Made by a program: the position numbers and the translations under genes. Positions 1-9,256 of a stretch of 64,000 bases of DNA are shown here, in pieces; position 1 is the stretch's first letter; the number at the start of each line of letters is the position of its first letter. Below the pieces are notes generated by a model. It was not told the DNA's origin, did no database searches, and saw nothing but the letters and a program-made list of their open reading frames with translations. This DNA is from Acidimicrobiales bacterium (GTDB lineage Bacteria; Actinomycetota; Acidimicrobiia; Acidimicrobiales; SZUA-35). Location: NCBI GenBank assembly GCA_013003535.1, contig JABDIY010000092.1, positions 22,198 through 86,197 on the forward strand, in the 5' to 3' direction.

Positions 1-193
1 AGGTCTGAGCAACCTGGTCGACCACGGCGATGTCGCCGATCGCGGTGATCGTGAACAGCAGAATGGTGGGGATGATGACAAAGAAGAAGGAGCCCATCAG
101 TGTCATTGGGAACCAGAAGTCTCGTGCCTGGGCCAACTGTTTCAGGTCGGTTCGGGCGACGGTCCAGATCTGGGTTGTGTTGAGTCCAGGCAT
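1..193 (-). CDS. ABC-2 type transporter permease, N-terminal part (runs off the window start)
   Basis: Manual reverse-strand translation MPGLNTTQIWTVARTDLKQLAQARDFWFPMTLMGSFFFVIIPTILLFTITAIGD...; hydrophobic; directly downstream of the ABC ATPase. Absent from the ORF track because it is truncated. Confidence 0.7.
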   Translation of the reverse strand, partial: MPGLNTTQIWTVARTDLKQLAQARDFWFPMTLMGSFFFVIIPTILLFTITAIGDIAVVDQVAQT

Positions 194-202
194 GGTCACT
201 CC

Positions 203-1234
203 TTAGAGCACGGTCTCGGTGGAACGAGTGCGGGCGGGACGGGCGGTGGAGTCCTCGGGGGGAGCCAGCTCATCGATCGAGGAGCCCTTGCTCCGCCGGA
301 TAGCGAAATAGATGTCCTCGAGGTTCGGAACGAACGGCGAAACCGCGGTGATCATTGCCCCGTTGTTCACGAGGCGGTTGATGATGTCCGGCACGGCGTC
401 GAGGCTGCGGACCTCGGCCATAGCCGTACGTCCCTGAATGTCGGCGGAGATAACCCCGGGAAGGCCGGGGAGAGCTGTGAGATGACCTTCCATGGTGGTG
501 CTGATTCGCACTCGCTTGGTCGGGAGATACTTCTCCGCCAGAGCGGAAGGCCGGCCCCCTTCCAGCGATGTGCCGTGTTGCATGATGACCACCTCATCGG
601 CGAGGCCCTCGGCTTCGAGAAGAAGGTGGGTGCACATCAGAACGGTTCGACCTTCGCTCGTCATATCCCGAATCAGGTCCAGAACCGCCAAGGCAGATTC
701 GGGGTCGAGGCCAGAGGTCGGTTCGTCGAGCAGAAGCAGCTCGGGGTCATGAAGGATGGATCGGGCCAGCGCCAAGCGGGTCTTCATGCCTGTGGAGTAA
801 CCACCTACCTCTTGATCGAGCGCGTGCTCGATTGCGAATTTGCTGGCCGCCGATCGAATAGCACTCGTGGCCGAGTCACCGCGCCCTAGGCCGTAGAGTT
901 CGGCGGAGTATCGGAGGTTGTCCCAGCCGCTGAGGCGGTCGTACAGGCTCGGTTTGGCGCTGACCACCCCACACCGTCGACGAACTTCTTCGCCGTCGCG
1001 AGACGTCGGATCCAGCCCGAAGACGCGAGCGGTGCCGGCATCAGGGCCCAACGCTCCAGTAATCATCCGGATGGCGGTTGTTTTGCCCGCTCCGTTGGGA
1101 CCGAGCAGGACGGTTATCGATCCTTGGGGGACCCGGATGGTGAGGTCACGCAATGCGTGAACATGGCCAAAGGAGCGATACGCACTTTGTACATCGACGA
1201 TGAGTCCGGGCTGGTCGGAGGAGGGTGCATCCAC
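203..1234 (-). CDS. ABC transporter ATP-binding protein
   Basis: Walker A GPNGAGKTT, signature YSTGMKTRLALARS, Walker B LLLLDEPTSGLDP. Confidence 0.95.
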   Translation of the reverse strand: MDAPSSDQPGLIVDVQSAYRSFGHVHALRDLTIRVPQGSITVLLGPNGAGKTTAIRMITGALGPDAGTARVFGLDPTSRDGEEVRRRCGVVSAKPSLYDRLSGWDNLRYSAELYGLGRGDSATSAIRSAASKFAIEHALDQEVGGYSTGMKTRLALARSILHDPELLLLDEPTSGLDPESALAVLDLIRDMTSEGRTVLMCTHLLLEAEGLADEVVIMQHGTSLEGGRPSALAEKYLPTKRVRISTTMEGHLTALPGLPGVISADIQGRTAMAEVRSLDAVPDIINRLVNNGAMITAVSPFVPNLEDIYFAIRRSKGSSIDELAPPEDSTARPARTRSTETVL

Positions 1235-1315
1235 CGTGTTTCATCGGCAGCAATCGCCCAGAACTGAATCTCCGATAAAGCGGAGATTGTGTGGATCAAT
1301 GGGGCTGGAGGATGC

Positions 1316-4021
1316 TCAGCGAGTCCACGGGGGAGCGGTGTCGGTGGCGATGTTGTAGTGGTCGATCGCCTGGGAAACCGTGCCGTAGTCGATCGTTCCC
1401 TCGTCGGCCAATGCGGACAGTACCGCCACGACAACGTTGGCGGTGTCGGTCTCGAAAAACCCCCGCAGAGCTTCGCGGTCGTCGGAACGGCCATAGCCAT
1501 CGGTACCAAGCACCTTGAACTGCCGGGGGACGAAACGTTCGATCATGTCTGGCACGCTGCGCATGTAATCGGTGACCGCCACGACCGGACCGTTGCCTTT
1601 CTGGAGTTGCTCGGTGACGAACGCAACTCGTTTCTCTTCTCCGGGATGGAACTTGTTCCATCGTTCGACCGCCAGCGCATCCTCACGGAGAGATTTGAAT
1701 GACGTCGCGCTCCAAAGATCGACACCGATGCCGTAGGTGTCAGACAGAACGGTCTGGGCCTCGCGGGCGGCGGTATGCGAGATGCCGGAGAATACGATGG
1801 TGGCATTCTGTGCTCTGCCCTCCGGGGCATCGGAGAACGCGTAGAGCCCGCGCACGATGCCAGCATCCACATCGGCACCGTTCAACCCTTCGGGCTTGGC
1901 CGGCTGAACGTAGTTCTCGTTGTAGATGGTGATGTAGTAGAAGATGTCCTCTCCGTCCTGGTTCATCCGTTTCAAACCATCTTGGATGATCACTGCCAAC
2001 TCATAGGCAAAGGCCGGGTCATAGGCTTGGCACGCCGGGACCGTGCTGGCCATTACGTGAGAGTGGCCGTCCTGATGCTGGAGGCCTTCGCCCATCAGGG
2101 TGGTGCGTCCGGCCGTGGCCCCCATCAGGAAGCCCCGGACCCGGGCGTCGGCCGCAGCCCAGATGAGGTCACCTACCCGTTGGAATCCGAACATTGAATA
2201 GAATGTGTAGAACGGGACCATCGGCACGCCCTGGTGGGCATAGCTGGTGCCGGCGGCGGTCCACGATGCCGTGGCTCCGGCCTCGGTGATTCCCTCTTCG
2301 AGGATTTGCCCATCGGAGTCCTCGGTGTAGGACAGCAGCAGTTCATGGTCGACCGGTTCATACAGCTGGCCGAACGGGGCGTAGATCTCAAACTCGCGGA
2401 ACATTGCGTCCATGCCAAAGGTCCGAGCTTCGTCGGGAATGATCGGTACAACCCGCTTTCCGAATTCATCGGATCGCATCATCTCGCGCAACATGGCGGT
2501 GAAGACCATCGTGGTGGAGACCTCACGGCCTTTGCTACCCTCGAAAAAGGTCTCGAACGGCGCGGTGGGCGGGGCCGCCAACGGGCGACGATCCCTCACT
2601 ACCCGTAGCGGTATGGAACCATCAAGCGCTTTACGCTGGCCCATCATGTACGTGTACTCCACTGAGTCTTCGGCGGGACGGTAGTAGGGAGGGACTCCAT
2701 CCTCCAGTGTCTCGGCGGGGATTTCGTCGTGCAGGTGGAGGCGGTCGCGCAGGTCCAGCAGCTGGGCCTTGGTCATCTTCTTGATTTGGTGGGTGGCGTT
2801 GCGGCCTTCGAAGCCTTCACCCAGAGTCCAGCCCTTGATGGTTTTCGCAAGGATTACCGTGGGCTGGCCGCGATGTTCAGTAGCCGCCTTGTATGCGGCA
2901 AAGACTTTCTGGTAGTCGTGACCCCCTCGAGGCAGGGCCCCCAGATCAGCATCGGAGAGATGTTCGACCATTTTGCGGAGCCGCGGGTCGGGGCCGAAGA
3001 ACTTTTCCCTGATGAATGCCCCACCTTCTACGGCATACCGTTGGAACTCGCCGTCCACGGTGGTGTTCATCTTGTGGAGCAGGACACCGTCGACGTCTTT
3101 GAGAAGGAGTTCGTCCCAGCGGGAGCCGTGGATGACCTTGATCACGTTCCAGCCGGCGCCACGGAAGACCGACTCGAGTTCCTGGATGATTTTCCCGTTG
3201 CCGCGCACCGGCCCATCCAGGCGTTGGAGGTTGCAGTTGATGACCCATGTGAGATTGTCGAGGCCATACCGAGTGGCCAAACCAATGGCCCCCAGAGTTT
3301 CGGGTTCGTCTGTTTCGCCATCGCCGAGAAACGCCCAGATCCTGGTATTGGACGTGTCTTCGATGTGGCGGTCCTGCAGGTAGCGATTGAAGCGAGCGTG
3401 ATAGATCGAGTTGATGGGAGCTAGCCCCATGGACACGGTGGGATATTCCCAGAAGTCAGGCATCAGTCGAGGATGCGGATAGCTGGAAAGTCCGTTGCCT
3501 CCTACCTCGAGACGGAAGTTGTCGAGTTGTTCCTCGCTAAGTCGGCCCTCCATGAAGGCTCGTGCATACACTCCGGGGGCTGCGTGGCCCTGGTAGTAGA
3601 TGGCGTCACCGGGGCGCCCGTCGTCCTTGCCTCGAAAGAAATGGTTGAACCCCACCTCATACAGCGCCGCCGACGAGGCGAAGGTGGAAAGGTGGCCGCC
3701 GATGCCGTCAGATTTCTTGTTGGCTCGGACCACCATGGCCGCGGCATTCCAACGAATGAAGGCCCGAATCCGACGCTCGGTGTGTTCGTCACCAGGAAAA
3801 AAGGGCTGGTCTTCAGCCGGAATGGTGTTCACGTAATCGGTGGAAATGGCTTCGGAGTTGCCCAGTTGGAGTTCACGGGCTCGCTGGTTCATGCGACCGA
3901 GGAGGTACCGGGCCCGGGTCTTTCCCGCGGCATTGTTGACCGCCTCCAACGACTCGAGCCATTCGGCGGTTTCCTGCTTATCGATATCGGGGAAGTTGCC
4001 AAGAAAGCCGTTCGTACTCAT
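1316..4021 (-). CDS. aceE: Pyruvate dehydrogenase E1 component, homodimeric type
   Basis: 901 aa, full-length AceE-like sequence including the GDGETDEPE TPP-binding region. Confidence 0.97.
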   Translation of the reverse strand: MSTNGFLGNFPDIDKQETAEWLESLEAVNNAAGKTRARYLLGRMNQRARELQLGNSEAISTDYVNTIPAEDQPFFPGDEHTERRIRAFIRWNAAAMVVRANKKSDGIGGHLSTFASSAALYEVGFNHFFRGKDDGRPGDAIYYQGHAAPGVYARAFMEGRLSEEQLDNFRLEVGGNGLSSYPHPRLMPDFWEYPTVSMGLAPINSIYHARFNRYLQDRHIEDTSNTRIWAFLGDGETDEPETLGAIGLATRYGLDNLTWVINCNLQRLDGPVRGNGKIIQELESVFRGAGWNVIKVIHGSRWDELLLKDVDGVLLHKMNTTVDGEFQRYAVEGGAFIREKFFGPDPRLRKMVEHLSDADLGALPRGGHDYQKVFAAYKAATEHRGQPTVILAKTIKGWTLGEGFEGRNATHQIKKMTKAQLLDLRDRLHLHDEIPAETLEDGVPPYYRPAEDSVEYTYMMGQRKALDGSIPLRVVRDRRPLAAPPTAPFETFFEGSKGREVSTTMVFTAMLREMMRSDEFGKRVVPIIPDEARTFGMDAMFREFEIYAPFGQLYEPVDHELLLSYTEDSDGQILEEGITEAGATASWTAAGTSYAHQGVPMVPFYTFYSMFGFQRVGDLIWAAADARVRGFLMGATAGRTTLMGEGLQHQDGHSHVMASTVPACQAYDPAFAYELAVIIQDGLKRMNQDGEDIFYYITIYNENYVQPAKPEGLNGADVDAGIVRGLYAFSDAPEGRAQNATIVFSGISHTAAREAQTVLSDTYGIGVDLWSATSFKSLREDALAVERWNKFHPGEEKRVAFVTEQLQKGNGPVVAVTDYMRSVPDMIERFVPRQFKVLGTDGYGRSDDREALRGFFETDTANVVVAVLSALADEGTIDYGTVSQAIDHYNIATDTAPPWTR

Positions 4022-4027
4022 GCGAGC

Positions 4028-4033
4028 ATCTTA
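4028..4033 (-). promoter_or_regulatory. -10-like element TAAGAT for a leaderless aceE transcript
   Basis: TAAGAT then 6 nt then ATG on the minus strand. Confidence 0.5.
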
Positions 4034-4040
4034 TGGGTCC

Positions 4041-4046
4041 TAGGCT
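4041..4046 (+). promoter_or_regulatory. -10-like element TAGGCT for a leaderless rnhA transcript
   Basis: TAGGCT then 7 nt then in-frame GTG at 4054. Confidence 0.5.
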
Positions 4047-4053
4047 GCCCATC

Positions 4054-5004
4054 GTGCCATCCACTACGTCGACGATCGATGTCTATACCGATGGAGCTTG
4101 CTCAGGAAATCCGGGCCCAGGGGGTTGGGCGTGGGTCACCAGAGGCGGCGCCGGAGGAAGCGGCTCCGAGCCGGACACCACCAACCAGCGAATGGAAGTG
4201 CGCGCAGTACTTGAAGCGCTCCGAGAAAATCCTGGTCCGGTTCATATCTATTCCGACAGCGCCTATGTGGTGAACTGTTTCAACGATCGTTGGTATGAGG
4301 GCTGGCTGAAGCGGGGTTGGAAGAACAGCCAAAAGAAGCCGGTGGCGAACAGGGACTTGTGGGAGCCCCTACTCGAGGAGGCGCTGCCGCGGATCGAAAA
4401 CGGAGACCTGAAGTTCTTTTGGGTGAAGGGCCATTCGGGTGACGAGATGAACGACAGGGCCGACGCGCTCGCCGTCGCGGCCCTGGAACAACACAAGGAA
4501 TCCCTCGGTCCTGCAGAAAGCCGCTCTCGGTCAGCCGAGGAGCTAGCGATCGAGTCAGCTTTGGAATCTGCACCTGGCGTTCCGTGGGACTTCACCGACG
4601 CCCTCGTCGTGGTTGGAGCCACGTCCCTCAGCGCTGACCAAGAACGGGCGGTGAAAGAAGCGATACGCTCCGCCTCCGGGTTGGTGGTGAGTGGTCTTCG
4701 CCGCGGAGCAGAGCTTGTTGCGGCCGAGGCGGCGTTGGATCAGCGGCTGAAGCTAGCCGCGGTCCTTCCATTTCCCGATCCGGCGGCGCATTGGCCCGAA
4801 GACTTGCGGAGCCGATTCGATACGGCGCTCGGCCGGGCCGATTTCGAGATCGTGCTAAACGGTGATCCAGCGTCCCCCGGCTCTGCCATGCGCTTACGGA
4901 ACCGCTGGCTGGAAAACGCCGCACTGGGCATCGTCGTGGTCGGCGATCCGGCCCTCGCCGCCCGATTCGACGACGCTGGTCTGTCGGTGATCGAGATCCC
5001 GTAG
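4054..5004 (+). CDS. rnhA: Ribonuclease HI with C-terminal SLOG/DprA-like Rossmann domain
   Basis: RNase HI motifs YTDGACSGNPGPGGWAW, TTNQRMEV, YSDSAYVV, WVKGHSGDEMNDRAD; C-terminal part DALVVVGATSLS...GLVVSGLRRGAELVAAEAAL...VLPFP...RLRNRWLENAALGIVVV. The ORF-track ATG at 4033 is less likely than GTG at 4054. Confidence 0.9.
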   Translation: MPSTTSTIDVYTDGACSGNPGPGGWAWVTRGGAGGSGSEPDTTNQRMEVRAVLEALRENPGPVHIYSDSAYVVNCFNDRWYEGWLKRGWKNSQKKPVANRDLWEPLLEEALPRIENGDLKFFWVKGHSGDEMNDRADALAVAALEQHKESLGPAESRSRSAEELAIESALESAPGVPWDFTDALVVVGATSLSADQERAVKEAIRSASGLVVSGLRRGAELVAAEAALDQRLKLAAVLPFPDPAAHWPEDLRSRFDTALGRADFEIVLNGDPASPGSAMRLRNRWLENAALGIVVVGDPALAARFDDAGLSVIEIP

Positions 5005-5042
5005 TAGCTGACGGAAAGACCGTCCAATCATCGTTCGATCCT

Positions 5043-6041
5043 TTGATGAGAATGGCCGGCGAAGTTGCCCCTAAGGATGCGGCGAGAACGGCCGATATTC
5101 ACGATGTGGGACTTCTCAGCAACTTTCGCAAACAATCCGCCGCCGTTGAGCCCGACGAGACGCCGGCACTTGACTTCGAGTTCGGCGATGAACCGGATCA
5201 AGAAGACGAACAATGGTTACAGGCGGTTGATCGGCGCAAGCCAGTACCCCCAGAACAGGACGCCGACCCATTCTTGACGGGAATGGAGCCCGACGGTCCA
5301 GAGACGGCCCCCACAGCGGCGTTCCCTGCCTCGGCCGGACTCGCCCCCGAAGTCCCCGCTACCCCAACGGTTCCCTCCGCCGATGCGCCAGCCGAACCTT
5401 ACATGATCACCAGTCACGCTCAACCAGCCACGCTGATGAGCCCGATGCATTCGGAGCCAATGGCGATGGACGGCCAACCGGACTTTCCGGCCGAGGCCCC
5501 GCCGGCACCCAAACAACCGCCGTCATCGATGCACGAACAGGATCCTCCCACTCCGGTCTTTGAAAGCTATGACCTTGTGGACACAGAGGACCCTCCCGTT
5601 GCGTTCGCCTACGCCGAGGAGGTCCAGAAGGAGATTGTGGAGGTGCAGCCCGTAGCTGGGGTGCCTTCACCCCCGACCGAGCCCGAGGACCTTCCCGACC
5701 TGGGGATGGTGTTCGCCGGCTTGAGCAACCACGGCATCGTGCCCGCTGTGCCTGTAGCTCCACCGGTGGCCCCTGAGCCCCAGGCTGTGCCGCCCGCTCC
5801 GCCACAGATGGCGCCCATCGATATCAGTTTTGGCCCGCTCGGACCGCAGGCGGTGCCTCATCTCCAGACGATGGGTCTCACCGTTGGTGTTTCCTGGCCC
5901 CAGGTGACACAGGCTCGTCGAACTCTCATGGAGCAGAACCCTGCTGACGGGACCGCCGAGCAGCAATACCGTCGCACTGAGGTCAATCACGCCAGTGCTT
6001 CGCTCCGCCTCTTGCGGGTGGGGCCGCTGCCTGCCGTCTGA
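5043..6041 (+). CDS. Proline-rich low-complexity protein with possible degenerate J-like C-terminus
   Basis: 332-aa ORF; Pro/Ala/Glu-rich; C-terminal MGLTVGVSWPQVTQARRTLMEQNPADGTAEQQYRRTEVNHASASLRLL. Confidence 0.75.
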   Translation: MMRMAGEVAPKDAARTADIHDVGLLSNFRKQSAAVEPDETPALDFEFGDEPDQEDEQWLQAVDRRKPVPPEQDADPFLTGMEPDGPETAPTAAFPASAGLAPEVPATPTVPSADAPAEPYMITSHAQPATLMSPMHSEPMAMDGQPDFPAEAPPAPKQPPSSMHEQDPPTPVFESYDLVDTEDPPVAFAYAEEVQKEIVEVQPVAGVPSPPTEPEDLPDLGMVFAGLSNHGIVPAVPVAPPVAPEPQAVPPAPPQMAPIDISFGPLGPQAVPHLQTMGLTVGVSWPQVTQARRTLMEQNPADGTAEQQYRRTEVNHASASLRLLRVGPLPAV

Positions 6042-6091
6042 GTTCGCCTCGACGGCCTGGCAGGCCGCGTCGGTCCGCATCAGACCGGAGA

Positions 6092-6178
6092 TCAGGCGAT
6101 GAGCAACTGAATAGCCGAGGCCAGCAAAATGAGCAGGCCAAGGGCTAGGGAAAGCCCAAGAAGAAGTCGCGTACTCAC
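6092..6178 (-). CDS. Putative 28-aa single-TM micro-protein VSTRLLLGLSLALGLLILLASAIQLLIA
   Basis: Manual translation, GTG start, TGA stop; preceded by TATCCT at 6185-6190 with a 6-nt gap (leaderless signature); below the ORF-track length cutoff. Confidence 0.5.
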   Translation of the reverse strand: MSTRLLLGLSLALGLLILLASAIQLLIA

Positions 6179-6229
6179 GCTTACAGGATAAGCGCAGCGA
6201 GCCAAACTTTCGGTAGGGTCCTGAGCACT

Positions 6230-7132
6230 ATGGACGTAGCGATCACAGGTTCCAGCGGTCTCATCGGCAAGGCGTTGAAAGCAGCCCTACAGGCATCGGG
6301 CGATCGACCCATCTCGCTCGTCCGACGGCCAACGAGAGGCGAGGACGAAATCCAGTACGATCCAGCGGCTGGCACGCTGGATGGGGCCTCCCTCGAAGGA
6401 ATCGATGCGGTGGTCAACCTCGCCGGTGTCGGAATCGGTGACAAGCGTTGGACTGAGAGCTACCGAAAACTCATTCTCAATAGTCGAGTAGACACCACCT
6501 CATTGGTGGCTCGCACGGTGGCCGGGTTGGAGAGCAGACCTTCGGCGTTTCTTTCAGGTTCCGCCATCGGGATATACGGTGATCGCCCAGACACGGTGAA
6601 TACCGAAGTCTCACCGGCGGCAGATACGTTCTTGGCCGACGTCGTCACTCGGTGGGAGCTGGCCACCACCCCCGCTGTGGATGCAGGGATCCGAACTGTG
6701 TTCCTCCGAACCGGGATCGTGCTTGCACCTCGCGGGGGAGCACTCCAGAAGATGCTGCCACTTTTCAAATTGGGGCTCGGTGGGAAATTTGGAAGCGGCC
6801 GTCAATATTGGAGTTGGATTACCCTCGAAGACGAAGTCCGCGCCATCCAATACCTGTTGAAGGATGAATCGATCGGCGGGCCGGTCAACCTGACTGCGCC
6901 CAATCCCGTCACGAATGCCCAATTCGCCAAAACCCTCGGTCGGGTTCTTGCGCGACCGGCGATCCTGCCGGTGCCGAAATTTGGTCCCGGGCTGCTGCTT
7001 GGCCGCGAGCTGGCACAAGCACTTCTCTTCGACAGCGCCAACGTGGAACCAATGGTTCTCAACAAGAGTGATTTCAGCTACCACCACCCCGAGCTGGAAG
7101 TTGCCCTGCGTGACATCCTCGATAAGCCTTAA
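6230..7132 (+). CDS. TIGR01777 family NAD-dependent epimerase (YfcH-like)
   Basis: MDVAITGSSGLIGKAL... DAVVNLAG..., SDR-type epimerase with the DUF1731-like C-terminus. Confidence 0.9.
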   Translation: MDVAITGSSGLIGKALKAALQASGDRPISLVRRPTRGEDEIQYDPAAGTLDGASLEGIDAVVNLAGVGIGDKRWTESYRKLILNSRVDTTSLVARTVAGLESRPSAFLSGSAIGIYGDRPDTVNTEVSPAADTFLADVVTRWELATTPAVDAGIRTVFLRTGIVLAPRGGALQKMLPLFKLGLGGKFGSGRQYWSWITLEDEVRAIQYLLKDESIGGPVNLTAPNPVTNAQFAKTLGRVLARPAILPVPKFGPGLLLGRELAQALLFDSANVEPMVLNKSDFSYHHPELEVALRDILDKP

Positions 7133-7147
7133 CCGAAGGAGAGCGAG

Positions 7148-7618
7148 TTGAACGATACCCCTGATGTAGTCCCAGCAACCAACGACAAGAGCCGCAAGGT
7201 CACGTGGGGGTCACGGTTCATCCCGGCTCGAGCGGAGGCGATTTTCGATGTGCTCGCCAACCCCGCCAAACACCACCTGATCGATGGTTCGGGATCCGTG
7301 GTGGCAGCTCGATCAGGAAATCCTGAGCGATTGAGCCTCGGTGCCAAATTTGGAATGGACATGAAGATGGGCTTTCCGTACAAGATCTCGAGCACGGTGA
7401 GCGCCTTCGAGGAGAATCGTCTGATCGAATGGCATCACTTCGGTCGCCACAAGTGGCGGTACGAATTGGAGCCGGTGGCGGGTGGCACCCGCGTTACCGA
7501 GTCGTTCAACTACGGTTCGTCCCCGGCGAGCGCCTTGCTGGTATTGGCCGGTTACCCGGAACGCCATCGTAAGAGCATCGATGAAACACTCCAGCGTATG
7601 GCGGACCACTTCGGCTGA
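7148..7618 (+). CDS. SRPBCC family protein (polyketide cyclase/START-like)
   Basis: WGSRFIPARAEAIFDVLANPAKH...; TTG start preceded by AAGGAGAG. Confidence 0.8.
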   Translation: MNDTPDVVPATNDKSRKVTWGSRFIPARAEAIFDVLANPAKHHLIDGSGSVVAARSGNPERLSLGAKFGMDMKMGFPYKISSTVSAFEENRLIEWHHFGRHKWRYELEPVAGGTRVTESFNYGSSPASALLVLAGYPERHRKSIDETLQRMADHFG

Positions 7619-7770
7619 AGAGGGTCGTCCCTCGCCGAGACGCCTTGAGCATTCGGAGTGGGGGGGGAAATCTCCAGCCCGGTTCCATTGCGGGTGGGCA
7701 TGGCACCGCCAGCGGCTGGATACCATCAAAGAGCTAGAGCAGGGACTTGCTCGTTCGAAAGGTTGCACCC

Positions 7771-9174
7771 GTGTCAGATTCTCACTTCGATGTCGTAGTT
7801 ATCGGTGGGGGGCCGGGCGGCTATGCGTCGGCGCTCTATGGGGCTTCCGCCGGCCTCAACGTGGCGATCATCGAGTACAACAAACTGGGTGGCACCTGTT
7901 TGAACGTGGGTTGTATCCCCGCCAAAGAGCTGTTGGAGACGGCGGCGGTGAACCGGATGGTGAAGCACGCCGCAGATTTCGGAATCGAAGCCGAAGCCAC
8001 GGGTGTCAACTGGGACGTCACGCTCAAGCGGAAGCAGGGCATTATCGACCAGTTGGTCGGTGGTCTTGGTTCGCTGCTGAAAATGCGGAAAGTCACCGTT
8101 TTCGACGGCACCGGGACCTTGGGTGAGGATCATCGGACCGTCTCGATCTCGGGCGGACAGAGCGGCGACGTGGCCATTACCGGCGATGCCGTGATCATCG
8201 CAGCCGGCAGTCAAGCCCGAACCATTCCTGGTTTCCCAGTTGACGATCGCCGAATCGTCACCTCTACCGAACTCCTCAGCATCCCTGAGCTACCTGAGTC
8301 AGCGGTGGTTATCGGCGGTGGAGCGATCGGCTGTGAGTTCGCTTCCATGATGAGTGACCTCGGGACCAAAGTCACCATCATCGAGGCCGCCCCCAACATC
8401 CTTCTGAGCACCGATGTTGACTGCCGGAAGGTGGTGGAGCGTTCGTTCAAGAAGCGCGGCATCGACATCTACACCGGCGTGATGGTGACCGGCCAACAAA
8501 CCAATGGCGATGAGGTCACCGTTTCCTTCGGTGACGATCAGAAGGTCACCGCCAACACGGTCGTAGTGAGCATTGGTCGCCGTCCCGCCAGCGAAACGCT
8601 AGGTCTCGACAACACCCAGGTTCAGCTCGACGAGCGAGGACATGTGGTCGTGGACCCGATTGGGCGCACCACCGTGGAGGGAGTGTGGGCAGTCGGCGAC
8701 GTCGTCAATTCTGCTCAGCTGGCCCACGTGGCTTTCATCGAGGGAATGAATGCAATCAAAGACATTCTCGGCGAGGCCGTTATGCCGATCGATTACGACA
8801 GTGTTCCCTGGTGTGTGTACTGCTACCCCGAGGTTGCTTTCGCGGGTCTCACCGAAGAGCAGGCCAAGGAACGGGGCATGGAGGTGGTGGTGAGCAAACA
8901 CCGCTACAACTCCAACGGTCGCGCCATGATCGTAGGTGAAACCGACGGTCTGGTGAAGGTGGTTGCCAAAAAGAACGCCGACGGCACTGGCGGTCAGATC
9001 GTGGGTGTCCACATGGCTGGCCCCTGGGTTACCGAGCAGCTTGGCCAGGGGTATTTGGCCGTCAACTGGGAAGCCACTGTCGAGGAGGCCGCCGCCTTCA
9101 TCCAACCTCATCCCACCCTGAGCGAGACCTTTGGAGAAACCGTGCTCGCTCTCACCGGCCGATCACTTCATTGA
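7771..9174 (+). CDS. lpdA: Dihydrolipoyl dehydrogenase (E3)
   Basis: GGGPGGYASALYGA, GGTCLNVGCIPAKELL, C-terminal HPTLSET; start GTG 7771. Confidence 0.96.
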   Translation: MSDSHFDVVVIGGGPGGYASALYGASAGLNVAIIEYNKLGGTCLNVGCIPAKELLETAAVNRMVKHAADFGIEAEATGVNWDVTLKRKQGIIDQLVGGLGSLLKMRKVTVFDGTGTLGEDHRTVSISGGQSGDVAITGDAVIIAAGSQARTIPGFPVDDRRIVTSTELLSIPELPESAVVIGGGAIGCEFASMMSDLGTKVTIIEAAPNILLSTDVDCRKVVERSFKKRGIDIYTGVMVTGQQTNGDEVTVSFGDDQKVTANTVVVSIGRRPASETLGLDNTQVQLDERGHVVVDPIGRTTVEGVWAVGDVVNSAQLAHVAFIEGMNAIKDILGEAVMPIDYDSVPWCVYCYPEVAFAGLTEEQAKERGMEVVVSKHRYNSNGRAMIVGETDGLVKVVAKKNADGTGGQIVGVHMAGPWVTEQLGQGYLAVNWEATVEEAAAFIQPHPTLSETFGETVLALTGRSLH

Positions 9175-9256
9175 TACCCATCTGATTCCGTGCATCATCT
9201 GCTAGACCAAATACCACTCGCCAACTACATCACCACCGATCAGGAGCTTTTCCACC

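Noticed and set aside
2729-3424. 231-aa antisense ORF within aceE
   Set aside because: The sense strand encodes a full AceE; the long antisense frame is expected from high-GC codon usage.
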